Assembly: GCF_036492835.1 (NCBI RefSeq)
Contig: NZ_AP025314.1
Coordinates: 2,956,010 to 3,020,009 of the forward strand
Source of the DNA: Fulvitalea axinellae
Lineage (GTDB): Bacteria > Bacteroidota > Bacteroidia > Cytophagales > Cyclobacteriaceae
DNA: 64,000 nt
Direction of reading: 5' to 3'
Both the position numbers and the translations under genes were made by a program. Below the pieces are notes generated by a model. That model worked only from the letters and a program-made list of their open reading frames with translations. It did no database searches and had not been told where the DNA came from. Within the stretch, counting starts at the first letter, position 1. Each line of letters starts with the position of its first letter. Below are positions 34,960-43,842 of this stretch, piece by piece.

Positions 34960-36057
34960 TTAGACGTTAAAGCGAAAATGCATCACATCTCCGTCTTCTA
35001 CGACATATTCTTTTCCTTCAATAGAAATTTTTCCCGCCTCTTTACATCCAACTTCTGTTTTATACTGCTCATAATCCGGAATTTTGATGACTTCAGCCTT
35101 AATAAAGCCTCTTTCAAAATCCGTATGGATTACGCCGGCAGCCTGAGGAGCCTTCCATCCACGGCGAATAGTCCAAGCCCTAACCTCTGTCTTGCCAGCC
35201 GTAAAGTATGTAATTAAATCAAGCAATTCGTACGAAGCGCGGATAAGTCGATTCAAGCCCGAATCCTCAAGACCATATTCCCCTAGGAACATCTCACGTT
35301 CTTCCTCTTCCTCAATCTCCGCAATCTGAGACTCCAACGATGCGCAAACAACTACAACCTGAGCGTCTTCGTCCTTAACGGCTTCTTTAAGTTGTTCAAC
35401 GTATTCGTTTCCATCTACCACACAATCTTCGTCGACATTGGCGGCGTAAATTACCGGCTTGATAGTCAAGAGGTGCAGATCGGCTATCTCTTCCATTTCT
35501 TCCGGAGCCAAATCCAAAGTACGGGCATTCTTTCCCTCTTCCAGACAAGCTTTGAATTTATCCAAAACCTCGATAGTCTTTTTGGCTTTAGCATCACCCG
35601 ACTTAGCGATCTTAGAATAGCGCAGAATCTTTTTCTCAACAGATTCAAGATCCTTGAACTGCAATTCGGTATCGATCACACCTTTATCCGTAACAGGGTC
35701 AACACGACCCTCTACGTGAACGATGTTCTCATCGTTAAAGCAACGAATAACGTGAACAATAGCGTCCACTTCACGGATATTCGCCAAGAACTTATTCCCA
35801 AGCCCTTCACCCTTACTCGCACCCTTTACCAAGCCTGCGATATCCACAAACTCGATCACTGTCGGCAACACCTTTTCCGGGTCCACCAACTTTTCCAATA
35901 TCTTCAATCGATCATCAGGAACGGTGATCACGCCCACATTAGGCTCGATGGTACAAAAAGGAAAATTCGCTGCCTCGGCTTTACCGCTCGACAACGCATT
36001 AAAGAGCGTTGACTTGCCAACATTAGGCAAGCCCACAATGCCACATTGCAATCCCAT
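34960..36057 (-). CDS. ychF: YchF/OLA1-family GTPase
   Basis: 365 residues, full length for YchF. Motifs: G1 GLPNVGKST (about 9-17), DIAGLVKGASKGEGLGN (G3, about 72-88), NVDED (G4-like, about 203), and the C-terminal TGS domain with TAGKTEVRAWTIRRG and MHFRFNV. YchF/OLA1 proteins bind ribosomes and use ATP as readily as GTP. It lies 3 bp after the stop of the AI-2E-type permease gene and is probably co-transcribed with it. No terminator hairpin with a U-tract was seen after the stop. Confidence 0.94.
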   Translation of the reverse strand: MGLQCGIVGLPNVGKSTLFNALSSGKAEAANFPFCTIEPNVGVITVPDDRLKILEKLVDPEKVLPTVIEFVDIAGLVKGASKGEGLGNKFLANIREVDAIVHVIRCFNDENIVHVEGRVDPVTDKGVIDTELQFKDLESVEKKILRYSKIAKSGDAKAKKTIEVLDKFKACLEEGKNARTLDLAPEEMEEIADLHLLTIKPVIYAANVDEDCVVDGNEYVEQLKEAVKDEDAQVVVVCASLESQIAEIEEEEEREMFLGEYGLEDSGLNRLIRASYELLDLITYFTAGKTEVRAWTIRRGWKAPQAAGVIHTDFERGFIKAEVIKIPDYEQYKTEVGCKEAGKISIEGKEYVVEDGDVMHFRFNV

Positions 36058-36060
36058 GTT

Positions 36061-37185
36061 CTATTGTATTTTCAGATCTTTGAAATCTCCTTTATCCTTA
36101 AAGATATAATACTGCCTATATCCTACACGCAATTCCTTCCAGGTAACTCTCAACACCGTATAACAAGGTATCGCCCCGATCATTCCAGGGATGCCCGCCA
36201 AGTTTGCGCCCGCAAAGATAATAATAAAAATCTCCAAAGGATGAGCCTTAACACTTTTTGAGAAGATAACAGGCTGAAGAAAAAAGTTATCGATCAATTG
36301 CACAGCCCCAAAGACCGACAAAATCTTTACCATTAAAAAAAGATACTCATTCAGAGTCATTAAATCAGTACTAGTAGACGCCCCTACTACAATACCGAAC
36401 AAAGCCCCCAGAACCGGCCCCATATAAGGGATCAGATTCGCAAATGCGGAAAAAACCCCAACCGTAAGCGCATAATTCACTTCAACCACGCTAAGCCCTA
36501 AAGAAACCATACTGAAAATGGAAATCATCTGAAAAACCAAGCCCAAAAGGTAATTCGTAAGCAAGCGCTCAATCTTGTAAAACGCCGATACGGAGACCTC
36601 AAAATAAAAGTTCGGAATCATGCTGATAAAAATCTTCCGTATCAACCCATTTTCTAGCAAGAGAAAAAATGAAATAAACAAAACAGCCATTCCACCCACA
36701 AAGAGGCTCCCAGTCAAAGACACTATTCCGTTTAAGACATTTGAGAAGTTAACTCCCTGCAAAGCTTCTTTTAAATGCTCACGGATTCCTTCCACCACAA
36801 AACCCTTTTCGTTAGAAGTCAGCGAATGCCTAATAAGAAAGTTTTCTATCTCCTCGATCGGCCCCAAGGCTACAGCTATAAAGTTGTCATAGTCAAAGGA
36901 AGACAGAACCTTCACCTGCTCCGAAATCAATGGTATAAACAGAAAAACAAATACCGAGATGACCACAAGCATAGCCACATAGGAAACCAGAACAGACACT
37001 ACACGAGGCACTCCCACTCCAAAAAACCGAACCTGCGAGACGTAATTCACCACCGGCCTTAGAATAGTCGAAACGACTAATGCGAAGACTATATAGAGAA
37101 AGATATTCGTGAAATACCAGACAAACAATAGCGTCAGCAACACCCCCGATGCTACCGATAACAAAAACTTCACTTTCTGAGACAT
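36061..37185 (-). CDS. AI-2E-family transporter (PerM-like)
   Basis: 374 residues with about seven to eight hydrophobic helices (LLTLLFVWYFTNIFLYIVFALVV, LVSYVAMLVVISVFVFLFIPL, GMAVLFISFFLLLENGL, and later MGPVLGALFGIVVGAS and FGAVQLIDNFFLQPVIFS). The AI-2E family was named for autoinducer-2 export but includes ion antiporters and unknowns; the substrate here is unknown. It overlaps transcriptionally with ychF (gap 3 bp). A terminator for the preceding DUF3276 gene lies just upstream. Confidence 0.85.
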   Translation of the reverse strand: MSQKVKFLLSVASGVLLTLLFVWYFTNIFLYIVFALVVSTILRPVVNYVSQVRFFGVGVPRVVSVLVSYVAMLVVISVFVFLFIPLISEQVKVLSSFDYDNFIAVALGPIEEIENFLIRHSLTSNEKGFVVEGIREHLKEALQGVNFSNVLNGIVSLTGSLFVGGMAVLFISFFLLLENGLIRKIFISMIPNFYFEVSVSAFYKIERLLTNYLLGLVFQMISIFSMVSLGLSVVEVNYALTVGVFSAFANLIPYMGPVLGALFGIVVGASTSTDLMTLNEYLFLMVKILSVFGAVQLIDNFFLQPVIFSKSVKAHPLEIFIIIFAGANLAGIPGMIGAIPCYTVLRVTWKELRVGYRQYYIFKDKGDFKDLKIQ

Positions 37186-37216
37186 ACCGACATCCTAAAA
37201 ACGTGGAACCATTCGC

Positions 37217-37254
37217 ACAAAAAAAGCCCTTGAAAACCAATTTTCCAAGGGCTC
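37217..37254 (-). terminator. Terminator of the DUF3276 gene
   Basis: Minus strand AGCCCTTGGAAAA-TTGG-TTTTCAAGGGCTTTTTTT: about 12-bp stem and T7, 24 bp after the stop. Confidence 0.92.
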
Positions 37255-37277
37255 TTACTTAGAGAATAAAGTAGAGA

Positions 37278-37619
37278 TCAATCCCACTTCAATTCATCTT
37301 CAAACTGGTCATTAACAAATTCATCACCTGCTTCATCGAACTGGGAAAAGTCGAAATCAGGCATCAGTTCGTCTTTTACGTAGGTGATTGACCCGTGCAA
37401 AGCCGTCAAAAACTTGTTAAAATCCTCTTTGTACAGAAATAATTTGTGCTTCTCGTAGAAATGTGCTCCATCCTCTTTAAACCTCCTTTTACTTTCAGTG
37501 ATTGTTAAATAATAATCATCGGAACGGGTTGCCTTCACGTCAAAAAAGTACGTGCGCTTTCCCGCCCTTACTCGCTTGGAGTAAATCTCCGCTTTCTCAT
37601 GGCCTTTATGCTCTTCCAC
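37278..37619 (-). CDS. DUF3276 (PUR-alpha-like) protein
   Basis: 113 residues. Segments EIYSKRVRAGKRTYFFDVKATRSDDYYLTITESKRR and HKLFLYKEDFNKFLTALHGSI match DUF3276, the bacterial PUR-alpha-like nucleic-acid-binding family of Bacteroidota. The C-terminus is acidic (DEAGDEFVNDQFEDELKWD). The start is GTG 37619. Role in nucleic-acid binding is known from the family; targets here are unknown. Confidence 0.85.
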   Translation of the reverse strand: MEEHKGHEKAEIYSKRVRAGKRTYFFDVKATRSDDYYLTITESKRRFKEDGAHFYEKHKLFLYKEDFNKFLTALHGSITYVKDELMPDFDFSQFDEAGDEFVNDQFEDELKWD

Positions 37620-37917
37620 AATCCTTACAATTTTTTTACATTTACTGGACTCAAAAATTTTCGTTTTTTCCGCTTTACTGTCCTATAAATATAGGGCAAA
37701 TTTTCACTTACAAGCAAACGAAAAAACACGTATTATTATAAATTAGTATAAAAAAGTTAAAAGCTTCTTATTCTCAGAACGATAATGGCATGCTTTTTTT
37801 CCCAAAATCAAAGACAAAACAACATAGCCTACTGCCTTTTTTTGCTTTCCAGATAAACCAGCCCAATCGAAGGGCACGGAACTTGGACGTAAGAAAAAAA
37901 GTAAGAAAACACGACAA

Positions 37918-38823
37918 ATGAGACTGAACATCAATAAAATCAAGGAAGCCGGCAGATTGGAGCTACTGGCCAAGCAAATGGTCGAAGGATTCATCACCGG
38001 CCTTCATAAATCCCCGTACCACGGATTTTCGGTGGAATTTGCGGAACACCGGCTATACAATCCCGGGGAAAGTACCCGTCACATAGACTGGAAGGTTTTC
38101 GCTAGGACAGACAAACTTTTCGTAAAAAAATTCGAAGAGGAAACTAACCTCAGATGCGTTTTGGTTCTCGACAATTCCTCTTCGATGCATTATCCGAACC
38201 AAGGAGCCAGCAAAATCGATATTTCCGTAACGCTCGCCGCCGCACTTGCCTTTCTGCTTAACCGCCAAAGGGATGCGGTAGGTTTGGCGTGCTTTTCAGA
38301 CAAGTTAGACGTCCATACGGAGGTTAAATCTTCTTCAACGCATCTTCATAAACTATTTTCGGTTTTTAACGGTATGCTGGAAGAGAGCGAAGGCAAAAGG
38401 AACACGGCCATAGCCGAAACGCTCCACCGAATTGCTACAAAAATCCACAAACGCTCGTTGGTGATTATATTCAGCGACATGTTTGACAATGAAAAAAATA
38501 CGGATCAGATTTTTGCGGCGCTTCAACACCTCAAACACAGCCAGCACGAAATCCTTATCTTTCATGTAACCGACAAATCAACTGAACTGGATTTCGAATT
38601 CTCGGAAAGGCCACACAGGTTTATAGATATTGAAACCGGGGAAAAAATAGACCTGAATCCTTCGCAGATCAAGCGGGAATACCAAGGCGCTATGAAGAAA
38701 TTCAATGAGGACTTAAGGATTAAATGCGGGCAATCCAAAATAGATTTAGTTCCAGTGGACATCAACGATGATTTTGACAAGGTACTGGGGGCATATCTTG
38801 CTAAACGGGCCAAAATGAGCTAA
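37918..38823 (+). CDS. DUF58/VWA protein of the BatA-type cluster
   Basis: 301 residues. Residues about 1-75 carry the DUF58 signature YNPGESTRHIDWKVFARTDKLFVKKFEEE. A von Willebrand-like domain follows, with the MIDAS-type DNSSSM (about 90-95) in VLVLDNSSSMHYP and a later VIIFSDMFD. Such proteins work with MoxR ATPases and aerotolerance (Bat) proteins in many Bacteroidota, but no moxR or bat genes are beside it in this window. No transmembrane helix was seen, so it is probably cytoplasmic or peripheral. Confidence 0.85.
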   Translation: MRLNINKIKEAGRLELLAKQMVEGFITGLHKSPYHGFSVEFAEHRLYNPGESTRHIDWKVFARTDKLFVKKFEEETNLRCVLVLDNSSSMHYPNQGASKIDISVTLAAALAFLLNRQRDAVGLACFSDKLDVHTEVKSSSTHLHKLFSVFNGMLEESEGKRNTAIAETLHRIATKIHKRSLVIIFSDMFDNEKNTDQIFAALQHLKHSQHEILIFHVTDKSTELDFEFSERPHRFIDIETGEKIDLNPSQIKREYQGAMKKFNEDLRIKCGQSKIDLVPVDINDDFDKVLGAYLAKRAKMS

Positions 38824-38827
38824 CTAA

Positions 38828-38858
38828 AACGGCCGGAGTTTAGACTCCGGCCGAAAGG
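38828..38858. terminator. Terminator between DUF58 and SAM hydrolase genes
   Basis: CGGCCGGAGT-TTAG-ACTCCGGCCG, perfect 10-bp stem between converging genes, then AAAGGCCTTTTTC on the plus side. Confidence 0.8.
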
Positions 38859-38865
38859 CCTTTTT

Positions 38866-39654
38866 CTAGTCTTCGTCTTCAGCTTCTATAAATCCAATTC
38901 TCACTGGGCTATCGTACACCATGCCCAACAACTCGTCAGCCCTTCCTTTATTAATCCCGATTTCCAACAAACCATCGGAATTAAACAAAGCGTAAACCTC
39001 TCCCGGCACTGCTTGATTTGGCACTTCGACAAATCGACCCAGCTTTTCCCTTCCGAAACTCACCACAAATGACCGCCCTTCTCTAAACTTCTCAAAATCC
39101 AATTTTGAGATATTCACGATGAGATTACCGTAATGATCGACTCTTAAAACATTACCTACCAATAAGTCTTTCGTCAGCTTCGGTATTCGGCCTCTCAGCT
39201 CTAAAGGTTTTGAGGTATAATCCCCAACTTCCGTAAGCGGTTTCCCAGACACCAATTTAGCGGCGGCCTCAGCGTAAAGCTCCTTTGCCGGAGACGATGA
39301 CAGCATGGTATCTTCACCTCCCAAAGCCACTACAGCGGCAGGTTTTTCATCCGAAATCAAGCTAAAGATCCCGTTGTCCGGACCAATAAAAAAATGACCT
39401 TCTAGCTTTACCGCCAAGTGCCTTCCTCTCCTTGCGCCATTGGTATCTATGGAAACTATATGGACCGATTTTTCTGGAAAATCTTTGAAAACCGAACGCA
39501 ACACATAAGCTCCGTGAATGATATTGAAAGACTCTATATCATGAGTCACATCTACAACAGAAACCTCGGGCGCAATACGAAAGACCCTAGCTTTCACCGC
39601 AGCCACATAATGATCGGACCGGCCAAAATCGGAAGTAAACGTGATCAATGACAT
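38866..39654 (-). CDS. S-adenosyl-L-methionine hydrolase (adenosine-forming)
   Basis: 262 residues of the DUF62/SAM_adeno_trans family, which hydrolyses SAM to adenosine and methionine (relatives include fluorinases). Motifs: ITFTSDFGRSDHYVAAVKA (about 4-22), VDVTHDIESFNIIHGAYVL (about 34-52), and GPDNGIFS (about 94-101). The halide-loop of fluorinase/chlorinase is not seen, which favours the hydrolase. Role in cellular metabolism unknown. The ATG at 39654 is near the usual start. Confidence 0.87.
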   Translation of the reverse strand: MSLITFTSDFGRSDHYVAAVKARVFRIAPEVSVVDVTHDIESFNIIHGAYVLRSVFKDFPEKSVHIVSIDTNGARRGRHLAVKLEGHFFIGPDNGIFSLISDEKPAAVVALGGEDTMLSSSPAKELYAEAAAKLVSGKPLTEVGDYTSKPLELRGRIPKLTKDLLVGNVLRVDHYGNLIVNISKLDFEKFREGRSFVVSFGREKLGRFVEVPNQAVPGEVYALFNSDGLLEIGINKGRADELLGMVYDSPVRIGFIEAEDED

Positions 39655-39963
39655 AAAAAATAAAACTGAGATTTAGGTATCCAACCGGATTGAATACCGG
39701 CACATGACAAACAAAACTTTTTACGGCTCTTCCAAACCCTACTAAATGAATAATCCTACAATACACCTTTTCAGGCGCATTTCAGACACTAAAGTTAAGC
39801 AACAGCGAATATCGCCAAATAATCTTACGTAAGAAAAGTAGTGCCTACAAAAATATCATTTTCAAAGTCTCAGTTTTCAGCTTTCTTTTCATTTTCTTAG
39901 ATGAAGATTAAACCTCCGGCCCTGTTTCGCATCCAATAACCGAAACAGAAAATCGACGAACTT
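39655..39963. other. Divergent intergenic region, no gene seen
   Basis: About 310 bp between the SAM hydrolase gene (minus) and the sigma factor gene (plus). A minus-strand TATTTTTG (39848-39855) fits TAnnTTTG but no -33 box was placed. A short frame opening at ATG 39901 ends after 12 codons. Confidence 0.4.
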
Positions 39964-40524
39964 TTGAGCAACCATGAACTAATAAATAATTTGAGAAATC
40001 CCGAAACTCGAGATAAGGCTTTCGTAACGCTTGTCGGACAGTTTCAGGAAAGGATATACTGGCATATCCGAAAAATCGTAATCGATCATGACGACGCAGA
40101 CGACTTGGTGCAGGACACCTTCATTAAAGTCTGGAAAAACATAGACAAATTCCGGGAAGAGTCGGACATTTACACTTGGATCTATAGGATTTCGACCAAT
40201 GAGTGCCTGAATTTTCTTCGGAAAAAAAAGAACCGGTTTTTTCTGCCAATCCACGACGTGGAAGCGGAATTAAAGGAAAAGCTTACAAACTCTGCTCATA
40301 TAGATGGTGAAAAGATAGAAATGGTGCTGCAGGAAGCACTCTTGACTTTGCCGACACAACAAAGGCTTATTTTCAATATGCGTTATTTCGATGACCTCAA
40401 GTTTTCGGAAATCGCCGATATCCTTGAAAAAAGCTTAGGCGCTGTAAAAGCCAACTATCATCATGCGAGAAAAAAGGTTGAAAGCCATGTTAAATCCAGA
40501 GATCTGAATCATGAAAAATCATAA
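39964..40524 (+). CDS. ECF-type RNA polymerase sigma factor
   Basis: 186 residues of the sigma-70/ECF type. Region 2 is FQERIYWHIRKIVIDHDDADDLVQDTFIKVWKNIDKFR (about 27-64), with the YWHIRKIV and DADDLVQDTF core; region 4 is ALLTLPTQQRLIFNMRYFDDLKFSEIADIL (about 122-151) with helix-turn-helix. The start is TTG 39964 (MSNHELINNLRN), the only in-frame start after a TAA at 39937. The gene overlaps the next by 14 nt, so the pair is translationally coupled. The following genes look like an extracytoplasmic protein and a Spy-like sensor, as in ECF cassettes of Bacteroidota. Confidence 0.9.
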   Translation: MSNHELINNLRNPETRDKAFVTLVGQFQERIYWHIRKIVIDHDDADDLVQDTFIKVWKNIDKFREESDIYTWIYRISTNECLNFLRKKKNRFFLPIHDVEAELKEKLTNSAHIDGEKIEMVLQEALLTLPTQQRLIFNMRYFDDLKFSEIADILEKSLGAVKANYHHARKKVESHVKSRDLNHEKS

Positions 40525-40972
40525 ATCAAACAAACCGAAAGGATTCGAAACCCCTCCTGATTACTTCGAAAAGCTTCCTTATGTAATACAGGGAAGAATC
40601 CAGGGAGAAGAAAAAAGAAGCAAAGGCGCAAGGATCAGAAAAATCCAAACAGCCGTCGTCTCGCTTTCTACCGCAGCTATGGCCTTCATAGCCTTTCGGT
40701 TTGGCCCGGCAATATGGCCTAGCATGGAATCTTCACAAAGCTCGGCCGTGGAAATCGCTTTACTCTCCCAAATCGACAGTACAGATATCGTAAATTACCT
40801 AGCTTATTCCGATGACATTTCACTTAATGATATTCTTGAATTCGCTGATTCTGACGAGATCCAGTTTGATTTCTCAAGCCTCGATTCAGAAACTTATATA
40901 GAAAGCCAAACACTTCAGGACGATCCGTATGCCTCCCCATTCGACGAGGCCTCGGACTATTTGCTAAACTAA
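40511..40972 (+). CDS. Putative membrane-anchored anti-sigma-like protein
   Basis: 153 residues. The N-terminus (GFETPPDYFEKLPYVIQGRIQGEEKR) is followed by one hydrophobic helix (TAVVSLSTAAMAFIAFRFGPAIWPS, about 47-71) and an acidic C-terminal tail (DDISLNDILEFADSDEIQFDFSSLDSE). The start overlaps the sigma-factor gene by 14 nt. Proteins that directly follow an ECF sigma gene often act as its anti-sigma factor; the N-terminus here lacks an obvious zinc-binding anti-sigma motif, so this is inference. Confidence 0.7.
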   Translation: MKNHKSNKPKGFETPPDYFEKLPYVIQGRIQGEEKRSKGARIRKIQTAVVSLSTAAMAFIAFRFGPAIWPSMESSQSSAVEIALLSQIDSTDIVNYLAYSDDISLNDILEFADSDEIQFDFSSLDSETYIESQTLQDDPYASPFDEASDYLLN

Positions 40973-40983
40973 ACCCGAAACCC

Positions 40984-41499
40984 ATGCGCAAAGCACCATA
41001 TATTCTTTGTCTTTTAGCCTTAGTTGTCTTCTTCACATCACCGCAAACGATGGCACAAGAAAAACGGCGCGACCAACCGCCTGGCAACGACAACGAGCGT
41101 ATCCAGTCTGTGAAAATCGCGTTTATTACAGACCTCTTAGAGCTTTCTCCCACTCAAGCCCAGCAGTTTTGGCCTTTATTTAACGAGTATTCGGCAAAAT
41201 ACAAAGCCTTGGCTGATCAATGGATGGAGGTTGCTAAGCTTGTTCGAAAGAACCCGAAATTAAACGAGAAAGAATCGGAAAAAAATCTCAAGAGAATTCT
41301 GGAACTACAGGAAAAACAAGACAGTCTAAAAAGGCAATACCTTACGGAATACGAAAAATTCCTATCAAAAAATCAAGTCCTCAAACTTGCCCTAATAGAG
41401 AGCTCTTTCAAAAGGTTTCTTCTCAAGCACATGAGAAGGCCACAACATGGAGGAGGCCCCGAACATAGAAAACACAGAAAAAAAATGGGCTCGGAATAA
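40984..41499 (+). CDS. Spy/CpxP-like periplasmic protein of ECF cassette
   Basis: 171 residues. A signal peptide (about 1-25, ending TMAQ) is followed by LELSPTQAQQFWPLFNEYSAKYKALADQW and a helical, Lys/Glu-rich repeat region, ending in a His/Arg/Lys-rich tail (RRPQHGGGPEHRKHRKKMGSE). LTxxQ-like motifs and the helical-hairpin pattern resemble Spy/CpxP chaperones and sensors of Bacteroidota ECF sigma factors. It lies 11 bp after the anti-sigma-like gene, completing a three-gene cassette. The C-terminal His could bind metal. Confidence 0.8.
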   Translation: MRKAPYILCLLALVVFFTSPQTMAQEKRRDQPPGNDNERIQSVKIAFITDLLELSPTQAQQFWPLFNEYSAKYKALADQWMEVAKLVRKNPKLNEKESEKNLKRILELQEKQDSLKRQYLTEYEKFLSKNQVLKLALIESSFKRFLLKHMRRPQHGGGPEHRKHRKKMGSE

Positions 41500-41518
41500 T
41501 CCGAACCCATTTTTTTAT
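41480..41518. terminator. Terminator overlapping the end of the Spy-like gene
   Basis: ATGGGCTCGGA-ATAA-TCCGAACCCAT-TTTTTTATTT: 11-bp stem with one mismatch; the stop codon is in the loop. It can also end the converging ackA transcript. Confidence 0.85.
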
Positions 41519-41536
41519 TTTCTATCGAAGATGAAT

Positions 41537-42739
41537 TTACTTTTCACCTACCAAGCGTAAAGTATCTCTGGCAATCATAAGCTCCTCGTTTGTTGGCACT
41601 ACCATGGCCGTAACTTTTGAGTCTGGCTTAGAGATCACCCGTTCTTCAGCTCTGAAAGACGAGTTCACTTCGGTATCGAAATCCAATCCGAGGAATTCCA
41701 AATCTTTACATACGCCCGCACGTGTGCAGTCTCCATTCTCACCGACACCGCCTGTAAAGATAATGATATCAACACCGCCCATAGCCGCCGCATAAGCGCC
41801 GATATATTTTTTGATTCGGTAGTCATACATATCCAATGCGAGTGTAGCGCGCTCGTTTCCTTCGGCCGCAGCGTTTTCAATATCGCGCATATCCGAAGAA
41901 ATACCAGTCACACCCAATACACCACTGTGCTTGTTCACCAACGAGCTGGCAGCCTTAACGCTGATATCTTCCTTGTTCATGATATAAGTAAGCACGCCCA
42001 AGTCCAAATCACCGGCACGCGTACCCATAATCATACCTTCCAGAGGAGTCAAGCCCATTGAAGTGTCAACCGACTTTCCGCCGTCGATAGCGGTTACGGA
42101 AGCTCCGCCTCCAAGGTGGCACGAAATAATCTTCTGGGTCGAAATGTCACGTCCGAGGATTTCGCAAGCCCTTTGCGCCACATATTTGTGCGAGGTGCCG
42201 TGGAAACCATATCTACGCAAACCGTACTTCTTGTACAAGTCGTAAGGGATAGCGTACATGTACGACTTTGGAGGCATTGTCTGGTGGAACGCAGTATCGA
42301 AAACAGCTACCTGCTCAACCTCAGGAAGAAGCTCCAACATCGCCTCAATACCCATCAAACAAGCCGGGTTGTGCAACGGAGCCAAATCTACGCAACGCTC
42401 AATCTCAGCGATCACGCTTTCGTCAATAACAACACTGTCATTGAAAGCTTCGCCACCGTGAACGGCTCTGTGCCCTACGGCTTCGATTTCCTTAAGCGAC
42501 TTAATGCAACCATAATCCTCGCTTACCAAAACACCGAGAATATACTCGATTCCGGTAGCGTGATCGTTAATCGCACCCTCAAGCTTCACTTTGTCGCCAC
42601 TTGGAGAGGTAAATTTAAGAAAAGCGCCTTTCAAGCCGATTTTCTCAACAATTCCTTTTCCGATAACCTCAGTGGAAGTCATATCGAACAATTGGTATTT
42701 GATCGACGAACTTCCGCAGTTCAAGACTAATATTTTCAT
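41537..42739 (-). CDS. ackA: Acetate kinase
   Basis: 400 residues, canonical AckA. AckA converts acetyl phosphate and ADP to acetate and ATP. The N-terminal LVLNCGSSSIKYQLFD (about 4-19), GHRAVHGGEAF (about 88-98), the HLGGGASVTAI-like nucleotide segment (about 209-219), GTRAGDLDLGVLTYI (about 237-251) and TGGVGENG (about 330) are intact. It follows the 3-hydroxyacyl-CoA dehydrogenase gene by 20 bp on the minus strand. Together with pta it forms the acetate overflow/ATP-generating route. Confidence 0.95.
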   Translation of the reverse strand: MKILVLNCGSSSIKYQLFDMTSTEVIGKGIVEKIGLKGAFLKFTSPSGDKVKLEGAINDHATGIEYILGVLVSEDYGCIKSLKEIEAVGHRAVHGGEAFNDSVVIDESVIAEIERCVDLAPLHNPACLMGIEAMLELLPEVEQVAVFDTAFHQTMPPKSYMYAIPYDLYKKYGLRRYGFHGTSHKYVAQRACEILGRDISTQKIISCHLGGGASVTAIDGGKSVDTSMGLTPLEGMIMGTRAGDLDLGVLTYIMNKEDISVKAASSLVNKHSGVLGVTGISSDMRDIENAAAEGNERATLALDMYDYRIKKYIGAYAAAMGGVDIIIFTGGVGENGDCTRAGVCKDLEFLGLDFDTEVNSSFRAEERVISKPDSKVTAMVVPTNEELMIARDTLRLVGEK

Positions 42740-42759
42740 TTTCCTGTTTTCGAATCCAG

Positions 42760-43713
42760 TTAATCGATTTTCACCCCGTTTTTATCGTAACGATAAAAAC
42801 CTTGCCCTACGGACAAACCAAGAAGATTAGCTCTCACCATACGCTTAAGCATCGGAGAAGCCTTATAGCGGGTATCTCCGAACTCCGCATACATATTGTC
42901 GAGCCAACGCACTACACGGTCAAGACCAAACTTGTCGGCCATCTCAAAAGGTCCGTGCGGGAAGCCGAAACCGAGTTTCATCGTCTTGTCGATATCCTCT
43001 TTCCTTCCGACTCCTTCCATCAACATCGTACAGGCCTCGTTGATCAAAGGCGCTACCAAACGGGTACTGATCAGTCCTGGAGATTCCAAAACAGAAACAA
43101 CCCTTCTGTTCATCATAGAAGCGAATTTGCAAACTTTCTCATACGCCCATTCCTGAGTGTAAAGGCCTTTTACAACCTCTACCACTTTAGAATCTTGCGC
43201 CGGAGAAATGAAGTGCAAACTTACGCTACGCTCAGGATGTTCCAATTCCGAAGACATTTCGGTAACAACCAAAGTCGTCGAGTTTGTAGCGATAACGCAA
43301 CGTTCGTCAACATACTCTTCGATGTTCTTAAAAATCCTCTTACGGATCTCGATGCTGTCCTCCCTGGTTCGGGACTTAATCGACTCGATCACGATATCGC
43401 AACCTGCCAACTCAGAGTAATCCGTGCTACCCTTAATACGGCCCATTACAGCGCTCATCTCCCCGGAAGTCATCTCCCAACGGTCAATCATCCTTTCGAA
43501 AGAAACCTCAAGCTCCTCGAAAGCTTCTTTAATACGCTCCTCCGAAATCTCGATAAAGACAACTTCGAGCCCGGTAGCGGCCGCCAAGCGAGTGATTTCC
43601 TGGCCCAAAATTCCGCAACCGATCACACCTATCTTGGAGATCAGGTTGTCTTGTGCGCTTTCCTTGCTTCGATTGAGGCCATACCCCTCAATTGATTTTG
43701 TGATCTCTGCCAT
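42760..43713 (-). CDS. 3-hydroxyacyl-CoA dehydrogenase (3-hydroxybutyryl-CoA type)
   Basis: 317 residues. The NAD-binding motif is KIGVIGCGILGQEITRLAA (about 27-45) and the catalytic region is HFISPAQDSKVVEVVKG (about 166-182; His-Glu pair of the dehydrogenase family); the C-terminal domain holds GFGFPHGPFEMADKFGLD (about 247-264). It oxidises or reduces a 3-hydroxyacyl-CoA with NAD in fatty-acid or butyrate metabolism. It lies between pta and ackA, 20 bp before ackA, which suggests it is co-transcribed with ackA. An N-terminal extension of about 25 residues before the NAD motif is unusual. Confidence 0.88.
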   Translation of the reverse strand: MAEITKSIEGYGLNRSKESAQDNLISKIGVIGCGILGQEITRLAAATGLEVVFIEISEERIKEAFEELEVSFERMIDRWEMTSGEMSAVMGRIKGSTDYSELAGCDIVIESIKSRTREDSIEIRKRIFKNIEEYVDERCVIATNSTTLVVTEMSSELEHPERSVSLHFISPAQDSKVVEVVKGLYTQEWAYEKVCKFASMMNRRVVSVLESPGLISTRLVAPLINEACTMLMEGVGRKEDIDKTMKLGFGFPHGPFEMADKFGLDRVVRWLDNMYAEFGDTRYKASPMLKRMVRANLLGLSVGQGFYRYDKNGVKID

Positions 43714-43807
43714 TTATTCGTCAACAACAATTAAAACTATTCCTATCCCTTAACTCGGAATTCCCGCCTTACGATAAAATCCAATAAATAAGTCCCCGGA
43801 ATTCTAG

Positions 43808-43842
43808 TCCAAAAGAAAAGCGGCGATTATTTCGCCGCCGCT
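43808..43842 (-). terminator. Terminator overlapping the pta stop
   Basis: Minus strand AGCGGCG-GCGAAATAAT-CGCCGCT-TTTCTTTT: 7-bp GC stem, T-rich tail; the TAA of pta (43827-43829) lies in the loop. It would partly separate pta from the downstream hbd-type gene. Confidence 0.6.

Noticed and set aside
42802..43695. Plus-strand frame of 297 codons opposite the 3-hydroxyacyl-CoA dehydrogenase
   Set aside because: Antisense shadow of a recognised enzyme; no motif.
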